Assembly (NCBI RefSeq): GCF_000612505.1
Contig: NZ_CP004078.1
Location: forward strand, 2,220,001 to 2,284,000
DNA from: Paenibacillus sabinae T27
Lineage (GTDB): Bacteria; Bacillota; Bacilli; Paenibacillales; Paenibacillaceae
Direction: 5' to 3'
DNA: 64,000 nucleotides
Shown here: positions 53,702-62,709 of the stretch, piece after piece
Layout: every line of letters begins with the position of its first letter
Position numbering within the stretch: the first letter of the stretch is position 1
The notes under the pieces: model-generated
The model's input: only the letters and a program-made list of their open reading frames with translations
Told to the model about the DNA's origin: nothing
The model's database searches: none
Translations under genes and position numbers: made by a program

Positions 53702-54283
53702 ATGATTATCTTACTAAGTGGTAATAGCTGTACCGGTAAAACATTAATGTCTCAAAGGTTATTAGAGAAGTATCACATTCCTTACCTTTCTATTGATCAC
53801 TTAAAAATGGGCTTGTTTAGAGGAGACAGGAATTGCGGGTTCACACCGCTTGACAGCACCGAAGTAATTAGTGAAAAATTGTGGCCGATTATTAAGGGTA
53901 TTATTTTGACTAGTATTGAGAATGAACAGAATCTAATCATCGAAGGTTGTTATTTATTACCTCAGTATGTTAAGGAAATCGAAAACGCTTATAATGGTAA
54001 CATCATTACAGTTTTTCTTGGTTTTTCTACAAAATATATAAATGAAAACTTTATTAATATTACTAAATTTAGAAATGCCATTGAAAATCGTGCCTATCCA
54101 GAAGAGAGAACGATCGATGAATTTATCAATGAGCACGTGGAATGCAGAACCAAATGCTTGGAACATGGCATGATGTATTTTGAGATTGATCAAGATTATG
54201 AAGAAGAAATTAATAAGGTTTATGATTATATAGATTTAAAAATGAAGGGCCCTATTTTGAAAGTTTTGAGAGGGAACAATTGA
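53702..54283 (+). CDS. P-loop kinase-like protein
   Basis: 193 residues with Walker A GNSCTGKT at residues 6-13, STIDHLK-like SIDHLKMG and [18 protein letters not shown] as lid/LID-like region. Probably phosphorylates a small molecule; substrate unknown. Its TGA overlaps the TTG of the next gene (TTGA). It starts 44 nt after the last repeat core, so it could be the final cassette. Confidence 0.78.
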   Translation: MIILLSGNSCTGKTLMSQRLLEKYHIPYLSIDHLKMGLFRGDRNCGFTPLDSTEVISEKLWPIIKGIILTSIENEQNLIIEGCYLLPQYVKEIENAYNGNIITVFLGFSTKYINENFINITKFRNAIENRAYPEERTIDEFINEHVECRTKCLEHGMMYFEIDQDYEEEINKVYDYIDLKMKGPILKVLRGNN

Positions 54284-54591
54284 ATTCCAAAGGCGAAGAC
54301 TTTATTAAGATTTTGCAAGGCCATTATACAAATGAAGGCTTAAACTTGAATAAAGAAAATGCGGATGTAGCTATCAAGTATATGGACCAAACAACCAGAG
54401 CGATTAGAGAAGTGGTCGTAGAAATGGTTAGACTGCAAGAATATCCTGAATATCCTTCAAGATTATCTTGCTTATACGCTGCCAAGAGCTACGAAGACGC
54501 TTTAAAGTGGAAAGAATTATTTGACTCTTACAATCGGAAAGTATTACAAATTGTTAAACTCCGAGTGATTGGGAACTCTTTTGACTTTTAA
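54280..54591 (+). CDS. DUF2441-like small protein
   Basis: 103 residues, TTG start overlapping the upstream stop by 4 nt, with GAGAGGG as SD. The C-terminal half ([20 protein letters not shown]) resembles DUF2441, whose members pair with nucleotide-related enzymes. Coupled to the kinase-like gene, suggesting a shared task. Confidence 0.6.
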   Translation: MNSKGEDFIKILQGHYTNEGLNLNKENADVAIKYMDQTTRAIREVVVEMVRLQEYPEYPSRLSCLYAAKSYEDALKWKELFDSYNRKVLQIVKLRVIGNSFDF

Positions 54592-54661
54592 TTAACGGAC
54601 AAATCGAAGTGGTAGAAATTATTGATGATTTCTCAACGCCACCTTTATAGGAGTGAGGAGT

Positions 54662-55390
54662 ATGAGAGGCAGATCCCACGGAACAGAAATCAAAGCTCTT
54701 TTGTTTGACTCAGGCAGAGTGCTGAATAGGCCCGCTAGTGGACATTGGTTTATTACTCCGAATTTCTTCTATGTCATTGATGAACGGAGTTTCAAATCTA
54801 TAGACAAACATTCGATCAATAATGCTTTTCATAAAGCAGGTAAATACATATCGGAGCAGAGCTTAATAAAAGATAAGGATGAGGAGTATATACATTTCGT
54901 TGAATTCTATCGCATCTTTTCAGCTGAATTACCCCAATTGGGTATGGATGACAAACATATAAAATCTATCGCGGAAGATCTCGTACATAATAATAAAAAA
55001 TATACATTCTACAACGATGCCATCGAACTCATCCCTAAATTAAGTGAAAAATATAAACTGGCGGTTGTATCTGATGCCTGGCCATCATTGGATCATGTTT
55101 ATAGAGAATCCGGGTTAAGGGATTATTTTTCATCCTTCATTATTTCTTCTGTATTGGGTGTAACCAAGCCACATGAGTTAATGTATATGACAGCCCTTGA
55201 AGAACTTCAACTATCCCCGAGTGAAGTCTTATTTATTGACGATAACATAAGGAACTGTGACGGAGCTAAGAAACTTGGAATCCGAGCATTTCTGTTATGC
55301 AGAGACTGGAAGCTCTACATCTATTATAAAATCACATGTAAGAAACATACTGTTATAAGAAATATAAACGAACTCGTTAAGAATATGTAA
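54662..55390 (+). CDS. HAD-superfamily hydrolase
   Basis: 242 residues. Motif I is LLFDSGRVLN (DxG rather than DxD, as in YihX-type enzymes), motif II VVSDAWPS, motif III Lys in VTKPHELMY, motif IV FIDDNIRNCDG. Phosphatase of a small sugar or nucleotide phosphate. ATG 54662 with GGAG eight bases upstream; no attC-like repeat adjoins. Confidence 0.85.
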   Translation: MRGRSHGTEIKALLFDSGRVLNRPASGHWFITPNFFYVIDERSFKSIDKHSINNAFHKAGKYISEQSLIKDKDEEYIHFVEFYRIFSAELPQLGMDDKHIKSIAEDLVHNNKKYTFYNDAIELIPKLSEKYKLAVVSDAWPSLDHVYRESGLRDYFSSFIISSVLGVTKPHELMYMTALEELQLSPSEVLFIDDNIRNCDGAKKLGIRAFLLCRDWKLYIYYKITCKKHTVIRNINELVKNM

Positions 55391-55543
55391 AAAGCGGAGT
55401 TATATCGGTAACGCTGAATTGCTCATTAACTAGGAAGTCCTCATGCAAAGCCTGATCTAGGGCGATACTTTGCGTGGGGTGTGGTAGGATGGATGATAGA
55501 TTTTATCGCCCAAACTGAAATAAACGGACAGAGGTGGGGAGTC

Positions 55544-55798
55544 GTGAGAAGATCATTTTTAATAGCTGGATCAACTTTTTTATTGTCCGGAACCTTACTA
55601 TTTGGCATGGTATATTTGGCAATTGCAAACTATGTTCCGCATATGACGGGATGGAGCGATCCTCCAGGAAAATTCTCATTGGCTTTGGATGCAACGATGC
55701 TGAGAGTACCCTATATAATAAGCATTTTGTTCATGGTTATTGGTGTTATATTGTTTGCAGTTGCTATTTATAAAAATGGCAAAGGAATGTTGCGCTAA
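55544..55798 (+). CDS. small two-helix membrane protein, unknown
   Basis: 84 residues from GTG 55544, with GAGGTGGGGAG upstream. Two transmembrane helices (about 5-27 and 55-77) flank a short polar outer loop (PHMTGWSDPPGKF). No family recognised. 55391-55543 shows no clear gene. Confidence 0.55.
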   Translation: MRRSFLIAGSTFLLSGTLLFGMVYLAIANYVPHMTGWSDPPGKFSLALDATMLRVPYIISILFMVIGVILFAVAIYKNGKGMLR

Positions 55799-55890
55799 CG
55801 GGAAAAGAGAGATCAGACATTTAAAGACCACTAATTAGATCAACGGTTTTTGTTGAGTTTACAGGAGTGTGTATCTTTTTAGGGAAGCTT

Positions 55891-55921
55891 GGCAGCCGGT
55901 CAGTATGACCGGCTGTCTTTG
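55891..55921 (+). terminator. terminator after the two-helix protein
   Basis: GGCAGCCGGTCA (55891-55902) pairs with TGACCGGCTGTC (55906-55917), then TTTG. Confidence 0.8.
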
Positions 55922-55998
55922 TTCACATAACGGGCAGAATACTTTAATAAGGATTGTGGGCTTTTACGATAAAATATTCATGGTAGGAGGGGAGAAAT

Positions 55999-56508
55999 TT
56001 GAGTAAAAAAAGAAAGTTGCTATTTCCAATTTCAATAGGTTTGAATATAATGCTTATCGCAGTTATAGCTTGGGGATATATAAAGATGAATTTTGTAAAT
56101 GAGCAGGTTCTTCATACAGAGGTACAGCAAAACTTGGTTGAATTGGAAGGTGTAATTGCGAATCAAAGTGAGGATAATTGGTCAGCCCCCAACTTGGTAA
56201 CGACTGAATTGGGAGATGTATTAAACGGAATTTGGCTTAGTATTACTACTGGTGAAGATTTAGGAACTCTTTCAAGGAGTGATAAGGAAATTCTTAACCA
56301 TTTGTATAATAAGCTAAATCAATATCCAAAGGATGAAATTTATCGTTTCACTGATTTAACAGAAGAGGATAAAGAGAATTTTGAAGAGTTGCGAAAAAAT
56401 CTGCGTGATGCAGGTTTGGGAATGAATATACAAGTTAGTGGTAATATGGAATATTTTATAAACCAAGCAGATCAGTTAGAAAAAAGTATCAAGGCCCTAT
56501 TTAAGTAA
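55999..56508 (+). CDS. membrane-anchored hypothetical protein
   Basis: 169 residues. One N-terminal transmembrane helix (about 8-28) and an acidic helical extracellular part (LVELEGVIANQSEDNW ... NMEYFINQADQLEKSIKALF). TTG start after GGAGGGG. No family recognised; it may be a surface or stress protein. AT-rich like the preceding accessory genes. Confidence 0.65.
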   Translation: MSKKRKLLFPISIGLNIMLIAVIAWGYIKMNFVNEQVLHTEVQQNLVELEGVIANQSEDNWSAPNLVTTELGDVLNGIWLSITTGEDLGTLSRSDKEILNHLYNKLNQYPKDEIYRFTDLTEEDKENFEELRKNLRDAGLGMNIQVSGNMEYFINQADQLEKSIKALFK

Positions 56509-56608
56509 GAAATAAATGTCCTCCGTCGCTGCCCCACTTGCTCATGTGTATTATAATGAAAAGAATGTATTTGCATTTTCAGAAAAATGAAAGAGGCGAG
56601 CAAGGAAC

Positions 56609-57499
56609 ATGGGCAAGTACCGTACTTATCTATTTCTAATTTTGGCTAATTTGTTCTGGGCGGGGAATTATGTGTTCGGCAAATATGTGGTGGCGGAGAT
56701 GACGCCGGTGCAGATGACGTTCTCGCGGTGGCTGATCGCTGTGTTTCTGCTGTTTCCGATCGCGCATCTCGTGGAACGTCCGGATTGGAGGAGCGTCTGG
56801 GCCAGGTGGAGGATTCTGCTGGTGATGGCCTTACTGGGCGTGGTCGGCTATAACTTCCTGCTGTATGAAGCGCTGAGATTCACGACCTCGATGAACGCCG
56901 CGCTGGTCAATGCGATGAATCCGGCACTGATCGTGCTGTTCTCTTCCTTTTTTCTCCGGGAACGAATTTCGCTTGCCAAGGGCGCGGGACTGCTGGTGTC
57001 GCTGCTGGGCGTGCTGCTAGTGCTGACCAAGGGGCAGCTGCAGCTGATTTTTCAGACCAAGTATAATATTGGCGATTTGCTGATGCTGGCCGCGATTCTA
57101 GTCTGGACGCTGTATTCGATCTTTGGTCGGAAAATAGTAGGGGTGCCTCCCATCTCGGCGACGGCGGTATCTGCGCTGCTAGGGCTCATTCTGATCCTTC
57201 CGTTTTTTCTCGCATCGGGCATGAATCTGCCGCTAAGCCACCGGGCAACCTTGGGCATTCTGTATATCGGCATTTTTCCATCCGTCGGATCGTTTATTTT
57301 CTGGAACGCGTCAATCCGCGAGATCGGGGCCAGCCGGGCTGGGATATATCTGAATCTGATCACGGTGTTCACGGCCATTCTCAGCATGCTGCTCGGCAAT
57401 CCGGTGACGCTTGCGCAGGTACTCGGCGGACTGCTTGTGTTTGCAGGGGTATACATAACCGGGAAAAAAGGCAAAGAGATAAGAATCCAGCTAAAATGA
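56609..57499 (+). CDS. EamA/DMT-superfamily transporter
   Basis: 296 residues, ten helices as two EamA repeats (FLILANLFWAGNYVFGKYVV at the start; second repeat from about 150). Exports amino acids or other small metabolites. GAGGCGAGCAAG precedes the ATG. High-GC codon use returns here after the AT-rich accessory region. Monocistronic, followed by a dispersed repeat. Confidence 0.9.
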   Translation: MGKYRTYLFLILANLFWAGNYVFGKYVVAEMTPVQMTFSRWLIAVFLLFPIAHLVERPDWRSVWARWRILLVMALLGVVGYNFLLYEALRFTTSMNAALVNAMNPALIVLFSSFFLRERISLAKGAGLLVSLLGVLLVLTKGQLQLIFQTKYNIGDLLMLAAILVWTLYSIFGRKIVGVPPISATAVSALLGLILILPFFLASGMNLPLSHRATLGILYIGIFPSVGSFIFWNASIREIGASRAGIYLNLITVFTAILSMLLGNPVTLAQVLGGLLVFAGVYITGKKGKEIRIQLK

Positions 57500-57519
57500 A
57501 CTTCGGAATGAATGAGAGG

Positions 57520-57665
57520 CGGAGCGGCGAAGAGGAAGCTTGGAAATGAAGGAGCGTCAGCGTTCGCCTTTGTTTTCGGATTTATACCGCAAAGAGCGGT
57601 CCTAATCCAGAAAATCCGAAAACAACAGCGACCGGAACTCCAAGCGTTTCTCTCAGTCCGCGACA
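57520..57665 (+). repeat. dispersed structured repeat, copy A
   Basis: About 145 bp between the EamA and gntR-type genes; it matches copy B at 62710-62890 in blocks (GGAGCG..AGCG.TCGCC; CGGATTT; ACAACAGCG.CCGGAA.TCCAA). CGGATTT pairs with AAATCCG and CCGC with GCGG. Possibly a structured RNA or a mobile intergenic repeat. Confidence 0.6.
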
Positions 57666-57735
57666 ATCCTCAATTAAAACAAAAATTCAGATTATGTAGC
57701 GCTTACCTTGCCCGTTGTGATAAACTGGATCTGTA

Positions 57736-57743
57736 TGTCGACA
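57736..57743. promoter_or_regulatory. TGTCGACA operator candidate before the GntR gene
   Basis: Perfect 8-bp palindrome within GTATGTCGACATGTAT, 23 bp before the gntR-type start. The same core occurs at 58505-58512 before the first catabolic gene, which suggests autoregulation. Confidence 0.55.
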
Positions 57744-57765
57744 TGTATTTTAAGGAGTTAATCTG

Positions 57766-58428
57766 ATGATCGATCCGAAGCTTAACATAGGGTTGGGAGA
57801 GCAGCTGACCGATATTTTGCGGATGAAGATTGTCAGCGGCCAATTGGAGAACGGGCTGAAGCTGACGGAAACCGCGATAGCAAGCGAATATGGATTAAGC
57901 CGCGCTCCGGTGCGGGAAGCGTTCCGCAATCTGGAATACGAAGGTCTGATGGATATTACGAAGCAGGGAGCTGTTATTAGGGTTCTGACGGAAAAAGAGG
58001 TCAACGAATTCTACAATGTCCGCTACATGCTGGAATCTTTTGCGCTCAGCCACATTCTGCCCGAGGCTCGGGATTCCGTGATCCGTTTTATGGAGACTTC
58101 CGTCGACAGAATGGAGCTGGCGCTGGGCCACAAGGATGCCGACGAGTTCGCGGCCCAGGATATCGCGTTCCACACGAAGCCGTTCGAGGTCATCGACCAC
58201 AAATTCATCAAGCTGTTCTGGGCGAACATAGACAAGCTGTGCCGGGCCATTCTGGTTGTGGGAACACGCCGCCAGTTTGACAAGGGAGAGTTCGAATACA
58301 AGCGTCAGGTGGTGGGCAAGCACCGCCAGATTGTGGCCGCCTTGAAGGATGGAAACAACGAGGAGATTCTGGCCGCGCTTCGCAATCACTTTCACTACAA
58401 CAGCTGGATCGATAAAAAAGAATTTTGA
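57766..58428 (+). CDS. GntR-family regulator, FCD (FadR) subgroup
   Basis: 220 residues. Winged helix (GLKLTETAIASEYGLSRAPV REAFRNLEYEGL) and an all-helical FCD ligand domain with metal-binding His/Asp (FAAQDIAFHTKPFEVIDH). Such regulators sense sugar acids. AAGGAGTTAATCTG precedes the ATG. It lies just upstream of the uronate-type genes and shares a palindrome with their promoter, so it is their likely repressor. Confidence 0.9.
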   Translation: MIDPKLNIGLGEQLTDILRMKIVSGQLENGLKLTETAIASEYGLSRAPVREAFRNLEYEGLMDITKQGAVIRVLTEKEVNEFYNVRYMLESFALSHILPEARDSVIRFMETSVDRMELALGHKDADEFAAQDIAFHTKPFEVIDHKFIKLFWANIDKLCRAILVVGTRRQFDKGEFEYKRQVVGKHRQIVAALKDGNNEEILAALRNHFHYNSWIDKKEF

Positions 58429-58504
58429 TGAAAATAGATTTCTAAGGCAGGTTATCCGCTTCTCCTGAGCCGATTGGTGAGGGGGATTTTTCTTTGAATC
58501 AGGT

Positions 58505-58551
58505 TGTCGACAGAAATACTTGTTGACAATTATGCGCTTTCATTTTAAAAT
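58505..58551 (+). promoter_or_regulatory. uronate operon promoter with two GntR operator candidates
   Basis: TTGACA (58523-58528), 17-bp spacer and TAAAAT (58546-58551) form a promoter. TTGTCGACA (58504-58512) and TTGTTGACAA (58520-58529) are related palindromes with centres 16 bp apart; the second covers the -35. Confidence 0.65.
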
Positions 58552-58602
58552 TCGGTTGTAGGCAGTAGTCAGACAGTCCAAAGCCTTTGTAAGGAGGAGA
58601 AG

Positions 58603-59349
58603 ATGGAGCTGAAATTTACCGCGCCAAGCACGCCGGGACTGCACCGGGTTGTAGGACCCGGGAACAGCCGACTTGAGGTTCTGGAGCTGTTCGTGCTGAA
58701 CCTGCCCCCGGGCGAGGCGCAAATCATTGAACTGGAAGGCAGCGAAGCAAGCCTGGTCTGCATCGAAGGCAAGCAGCGGGCTCAGTCCGCAAATAGCGAG
58801 TACATATTGCTGCCGGGAGACGGGCTTTATGTCCCGCGAGGCCAGACGGTCAGGATTGAAGGCGGGTCAGAACCATCCAGGCTCGTTATGGCAACGGCGG
58901 AAGCGTGGAGCGACGCGGAATTTATTTATGCGGATTACGGCGCCGCATACCGGGAGAAGGAAATCCACGGGCGATACAACTATACCCGCGAGATCACGAA
59001 CCTGCTGACCCGTTCCGACCGGGCGAGCCGTATCGTTACAGGCATTACCTTAGGACAGGACGGCGCCTGGACCAGTTGGCCGCCCCATCACCATTCCGAT
59101 ACGCTGGAGGAAATCTACTTCTATTTCGATATTCCCGCTAACGGCTTTGGCATTCATGTGGGAATGCTGATGGATGGAACCGAGCAGGCGGAGATTGTCC
59201 GTTCGGGGGATGCGGTCATCATTCCGAACGGCTATCATCCCACGGTGGCGTCGCCGGGCGCCAGAATGAAATATGTCTTTTTTCTGGGAGCCAAGGAGAG
59301 AGAAGAGGATCGCCGGGCTTCATCTGAAGATCATCCTTTTTACAGGTAA
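58603..59349 (+). CDS. KduI/IolB-family uronate isomerase
   Basis: 248 residues, bicupin. Metal-ligand region WPPHHHSDTLEEIYFYFD at the second cupin and a C-terminal NGYHPTVASPG His. The family contains 5-deoxy-glucuronate isomerase (IolB) and the pectin-pathway isomerase KduI. No other iol gene is nearby, while a KduD-like gene follows, so action on a 4-deoxy-5-keto-uronate is more likely than inositol breakdown (inference). AAGGAGGAGAAG precedes the ATG. Confidence 0.82.
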   Translation: MELKFTAPSTPGLHRVVGPGNSRLEVLELFVLNLPPGEAQIIELEGSEASLVCIEGKQRAQSANSEYILLPGDGLYVPRGQTVRIEGGSEPSRLVMATAEAWSDAEFIYADYGAAYREKEIHGRYNYTREITNLLTRSDRASRIVTGITLGQDGAWTSWPPHHHSDTLEEIYFYFDIPANGFGIHVGMLMDGTEQAEIVRSGDAVIIPNGYHPTVASPGARMKYVFFLGAKEREEDRRASSEDHPFYR

Positions 59350-59355
59350 CCGTTA

Positions 59356-59391
59356 TTGGATTAAGCGTGTGCTGTGCAGCACTTAATCCAA
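59356..59391 (+). other. strong intra-operon hairpin
   Basis: TTGGATTAAG pairs with CTTAATCCAA, with inner GTGCTG/CAGCAC pairing. It has no T tract. It may stabilise or process mRNA, or partly terminate transcription, between the isomerase and the YhcH genes. Confidence 0.6.
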
Positions 59392-59484
59392 AAGCAAAGA
59401 CTTGAAAGCGTAAACATTAATCGATTCCAGAACCGGTGCATTGACTATACATTAAGCCGGGGAAGAAGACGGGGAGGATCAGTC

Positions 59485-59961
59485 ATGTATTTCGGTAGTA
59501 TTGAAACCTTGGAACAAACAAAGCGGCAGTATCCGCCGGCCATTGCAAGAGCTCTTCAGTATTTGAAGGATAACCGGGAGCAATTTCTGTCCATGGACGC
59601 CGGTGTGTATCCCATTGAAGGGCAGCAGATCTATGCTCAGGTCGTCAATCTGGAGACCAAGAAGAAGGAGGACACCCGGCCGGAGGTTCACCGCAAGTAT
59701 ATCGATGTGCAATTTTCCGTGGAAGGCAACGAACGGATCGGGTTTGCGGCGGACACGGGAAACAATGCTGTAGATGAGGATTTGGCGGCGGAGAAGGACA
59801 TTATTTTTTACAAGCAGGCCGAGAATGAAATGGAGCTTCTGATGCAGCCGGGGCAGTTCGCTGTCTTCTTTCCCGAGGATGTCCATCGTCCGGGCTGTCA
59901 GAACAAAAGTCAGGCACATCTGCGCAAAGTGATCGTCAAGGTAAGCACAGAAGCCTTGTAA
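59485..59961 (+). CDS. YhcH/YjgK/YiaL-family protein, copy 1
   Basis: 158 residues of the DUF386/EbgC-like family (ARALQYLKDNREQFLSMDAG, EDTRPEVHRKYIDVQFSVEG, EDVHRPGC), with metal-ligand His/Glu residues in a cupin-like barrel. Members act on sugar acids or open-ring aldoses in uronate and sialic acid pathways. ATG 59485 has GGGGAGGATC upstream; the preceding in-frame codons from 59374 lack one. Confidence 0.85.
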   Translation: MYFGSIETLEQTKRQYPPAIARALQYLKDNREQFLSMDAGVYPIEGQQIYAQVVNLETKKKEDTRPEVHRKYIDVQFSVEGNERIGFAADTGNNAVDEDLAAEKDIIFYKQAENEMELLMQPGQFAVFFPEDVHRPGCQNKSQAHLRKVIVKVSTEAL

Positions 59962-59986
59962 CTAATCTGGGGAGGCGTTAGAGGAC

Positions 59987-60463
59987 ATGATCTTTTCCAA
60001 CATTGAAACCGGAGAAGCCATCGAGAAAAAGTATACGGAGCCTGTAGTCCGGGCCATCCGGTATTTGCAGGAGCATCAGCATGAATTTGCGCTTATGGAG
60101 ACAGGTATTTATCCGATTGAAGGCGATGATTTCTTTGTTCAGGTCTTCGATGTCACCACCCGGGATAAAGAAGAGGCCAGACCGGAAGTGCACCGCAAAT
60201 ATGTTGAGCTGCACTATTCGGTAGAGGGGAAAGAACGAATCGGGTTTGCGGTGGATTTAGGCAAGAACACGGTGACGGAGACGCTGCTGGAGACCAAGGA
60301 TGCGATTTTTTACGCCGAGGTTAACAGGGAAGTGGAGCTGGTGCTGGAGCCGGGGGATTATGCGATCTTTTTCCCCGAGGATGTTCACCGGCCGATTTGG
60401 GAGCACGGCGGCAGGGCGGCAATCCGCAGAGTAGTCATTAAGATCAACGAAGCCATTTTGTAA
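59987..60463 (+). CDS. YhcH/YjgK/YiaL-family protein, copy 2
   Basis: 158 residues, same length and motifs as the previous gene (RYLQEHQHEFALMETGIYPI, EEARPEVHRKYVELHYSVEG, FFPEDVHRPIW). A tandem duplicate that has diverged to roughly half identity by eye, so the two may process different anomers or different steps. GGGGAGGCG precedes the ATG; 25 nt gap. Confidence 0.85.
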   Translation: MIFSNIETGEAIEKKYTEPVVRAIRYLQEHQHEFALMETGIYPIEGDDFFVQVFDVTTRDKEEARPEVHRKYVELHYSVEGKERIGFAVDLGKNTVTETLLETKDAIFYAEVNREVELVLEPGDYAIFFPEDVHRPIWEHGGRAAIRRVVIKINEAIL

Positions 60464-60509
60464 TCGTTAATTCGCTTGAAAACTTCCTATAACAAGGGGT
60501 GTCAGTGAG

Positions 60510-61796
60510 ATGAAAAGCGAAACTCAGACCATACCGAACAGCCGTTGGAAACGGATTTTGCCTCCACTATTGATTGTGTGCATTATTTCATTTATGGACC
60601 GTGTGAACGTGAGCTTTGCCATATCTGGCGGCATGGATAAGGAACTTGGAATGACGGCCGGCATGGCCGGATTTGCGGCAGGAATATTCTTCTTCGGCTA
60701 TTTGTTTCTGCAAATCCCCGGCGGACAAATCGCTGCCAAGAGGAGCGGCAAAAAGTTCATAGCCTGGGTGATTCCCTTTTGGGCGGTTGTTTCCATATTG
60801 AGCGGCTTGGCAACGAGCACGACTCAGCTGCTTGTGCTTCGGTTCTGTCTCGGTGTGGCAGAGGGCGGAATGCTGCCGGTTGTCCTGACGATGTGCAGCA
60901 ACTGGTTCCCTAATGAGGAAAGAGGCCGGGCCAACGCCATTGTGCTGATGTTTGCGCCGATCGCGGCGATCATCACCGGCCCTATCTCGGGATTCATCAT
61001 TTCTATGTCCGGCTGGCGCGAAATGTTCATTATTGAAGGGATTGTGTCGCTGATCGTGCTTATTCCCTGGCTGCTTATGGTCAGTGACCGCCCGCAGAAG
61101 GCCAAATGGATCAGCAAGGAAGAGAAAGATTACATTATCGGCAAGCTGGAAGAAGAGCAGCTGGCGATCGAGCAGGAAAATCAGGTGAAGCAGGCATCGA
61201 TCAAGGATTTGCTGCCCAATAAATCCATGTGGAAGCTCATAGCTCTGAACTTCTGCTACCAATCGGGCGATTATGGATTCTCCATGTGGCTGCCGACGCT
61301 GCTCAAGAAATTGACCCATAGCGGAATGGGGATGGTGGGCCTGTTGTCCAGCTTGCCGTGGGTCGCGTGTATTGCAGGTATGCTGCTGTTCTCGGGCCTG
61401 TCCGACCGGACCGGACGGAGAAGGGAATTTGTCATTATTCCGCTGCTGGGATTCGCGCTGTGCTTGCTTCTGTCTGTAACGATTAAAGGGAATATCTGGT
61501 TCTCATACGTCTTTCTTATTGGCGCCGGATTCTTCGTAAAAGCTGCCGGGGTAGTGTTCTGGGCAATCCCTCCGCGTTTGTTCAGCAAGGAAGTCGCTGG
61601 CGGAGCCCGGGGAGCCATCAATGCGCTCGGGAACCTGGGCGGATTCTTTGGACCCTATATCGTCGGTTTTCTCATTCAAGCATTCAATTATAATGTAGGG
61701 GTGTACAGCCTTGTAGGTCTGCTGGCCGTATCGGCGCTTATTACCGCCACGCTGCCGAAGACAGTTCAAAGCATAGTGAGCGATAAAGCGGCCTGA
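60510..61796 (+). CDS. MFS transporter, anion:cation symporter (hexuronate-type)
   Basis: 428 residues, 12 helices. SFMDRVNVSFAISGGMDKEL at the start and QIPGGQIAAKRSGKKFIAW match the ACS family that includes ExuT and GudP. It should import a uronate or related sugar acid with protons. Lies 46 nt after the second YhcH gene, in one operon. Confidence 0.92.
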   Translation: MKSETQTIPNSRWKRILPPLLIVCIISFMDRVNVSFAISGGMDKELGMTAGMAGFAAGIFFFGYLFLQIPGGQIAAKRSGKKFIAWVIPFWAVVSILSGLATSTTQLLVLRFCLGVAEGGMLPVVLTMCSNWFPNEERGRANAIVLMFAPIAAIITGPISGFIISMSGWREMFIIEGIVSLIVLIPWLLMVSDRPQKAKWISKEEKDYIIGKLEEEQLAIEQENQVKQASIKDLLPNKSMWKLIALNFCYQSGDYGFSMWLPTLLKKLTHSGMGMVGLLSSLPWVACIAGMLLFSGLSDRTGRRREFVIIPLLGFALCLLLSVTIKGNIWFSYVFLIGAGFFVKAAGVVFWAIPPRLFSKEVAGGARGAINALGNLGGFFGPYIVGFLIQAFNYNVGVYSLVGLLAVSALITATLPKTVQSIVSDKAA

Positions 61797-61811
61797 TTCA
61801 CAATAGAGATA

Positions 61812-61847
61812 GCGGCGGCTGAAGTGGCAGCAAGCTCATGCCGCCGC
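61812..61847 (+). other. GC-rich hairpin between MFS and kduD-like genes
   Basis: GCGGCGGC (61812-61819) pairs with GCCGCCGC (61840-61847), followed by AAAATAC rather than Ts. A polarity or mRNA-stability element within the operon is more likely than a full terminator. Confidence 0.55.
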
Positions 61848-61875
61848 AAAATACAGGAGATGGAGGAATCATACG

Positions 61876-62637
61876 ATGGATTTATCTGATTTTTCACTGG
61901 AAGGCAAACTGGCAGTCGTTACCGGAGGCAACAGGGGGCTTGGACAAGGCATGGCGGTTGCGTTGGCCAAGGCCGGAGCGAATATCGTGTCCGTACAGCG
62001 GAGCGGGGAGAGCCCGGAAACTGCGGCTTTGACGGAAGCGCTGGGCCGCCGCTGTCATGCGGTCGCCTGCGATCTGGCGGAGCTGAAGACGGGAGAAGAG
62101 CTCGCAGCGGCGATTGAGGAGCAGTTCGGTCCGGTGGACATTCTGGTCAACAATGCGGGGATACAGCGCCGCCATCCGGCGGAGCAATTTCCAATCGAAG
62201 ACTGGGATCTGGTGATGCAGGTTCAGCTTCGCTCGGTGTTCATGCTCTGCCAGGCGTTCGGCAAACGGATGCTGGAAAGAGGCTCCGGCAAAATCATCAA
62301 TATCGCCTCGCTGCTGTCTTTCTCCGGCGGCTTGACCGTGCCAGCCTATGCGGCGGCGAAGGGAGGGATCGCCCAGCTGACCAAGGCACTGGCCAATGAA
62401 TGGTCCTCGCGGGGAGTGAATGTCAATGCCATTGCGCCCGGGTATATGGCGACGGATATGAATACGGCCTTGATTAACGATTCGGTCCGCAGCGGGCAGA
62501 TCATGGACCGGATTCCGTCCAAACGCTGGGGTTCGCCGGAGGATATGGGCGGGACCGCCGTCTTTCTTGCTTCCGAGGCCGCGCGTTATATTCACGGACA
62601 GATCATCTGTGTGGATGGAGGTTGGATGGCAAGATAG
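61876..62637 (+). CDS. kduD: KduD-like 2-dehydro-3-deoxy-D-gluconate 5-dehydrogenase (SDR)
   Basis: 253 residues. TGGNRGLGQG nucleotide loop, NNAGIQRRHP, catalytic SLLSFSGG Ser, and YAAAKGG; ending CVDGGWMAR. The IQRR segment after NNAG is typical of KduD. It reduces 2,5-diketo-3-deoxygluconate to 2-keto-3-deoxygluconate with NAD(P)H. RBS GGAGATGGAGG. Works after the KduI-like isomerase; KDG kinase and aldolase are not in the window. Confidence 0.88.
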   Translation: MDLSDFSLEGKLAVVTGGNRGLGQGMAVALAKAGANIVSVQRSGESPETAALTEALGRRCHAVACDLAELKTGEELAAAIEEQFGPVDILVNNAGIQRRHPAEQFPIEDWDLVMQVQLRSVFMLCQAFGKRMLERGSGKIINIASLLSFSGGLTVPAYAAAKGGIAQLTKALANEWSSRGVNVNAIAPGYMATDMNTALINDSVRSGQIMDRIPSKRWGSPEDMGGTAVFLASEAARYIHGQIICVDGGWMAR

Positions 62638-62709
62638 CTTGCGGACAGTCTTTGATCAATTTGATATTTTGCAATATATAGGATGAACTTGCAAAATGGC
62701 ATCAGGGTA

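Noticed and set aside
47103..55400. Prophage or transposon island
   Set aside because: No integrase, transposase, capsid, terminase or terminal repeats were found; the repeats follow a cassette pattern instead.
60588..61319. 243-codon minus-strand frame opposite the MFS gene
   Set aside because: A His/Arg-rich antisense shadow of the transporter.
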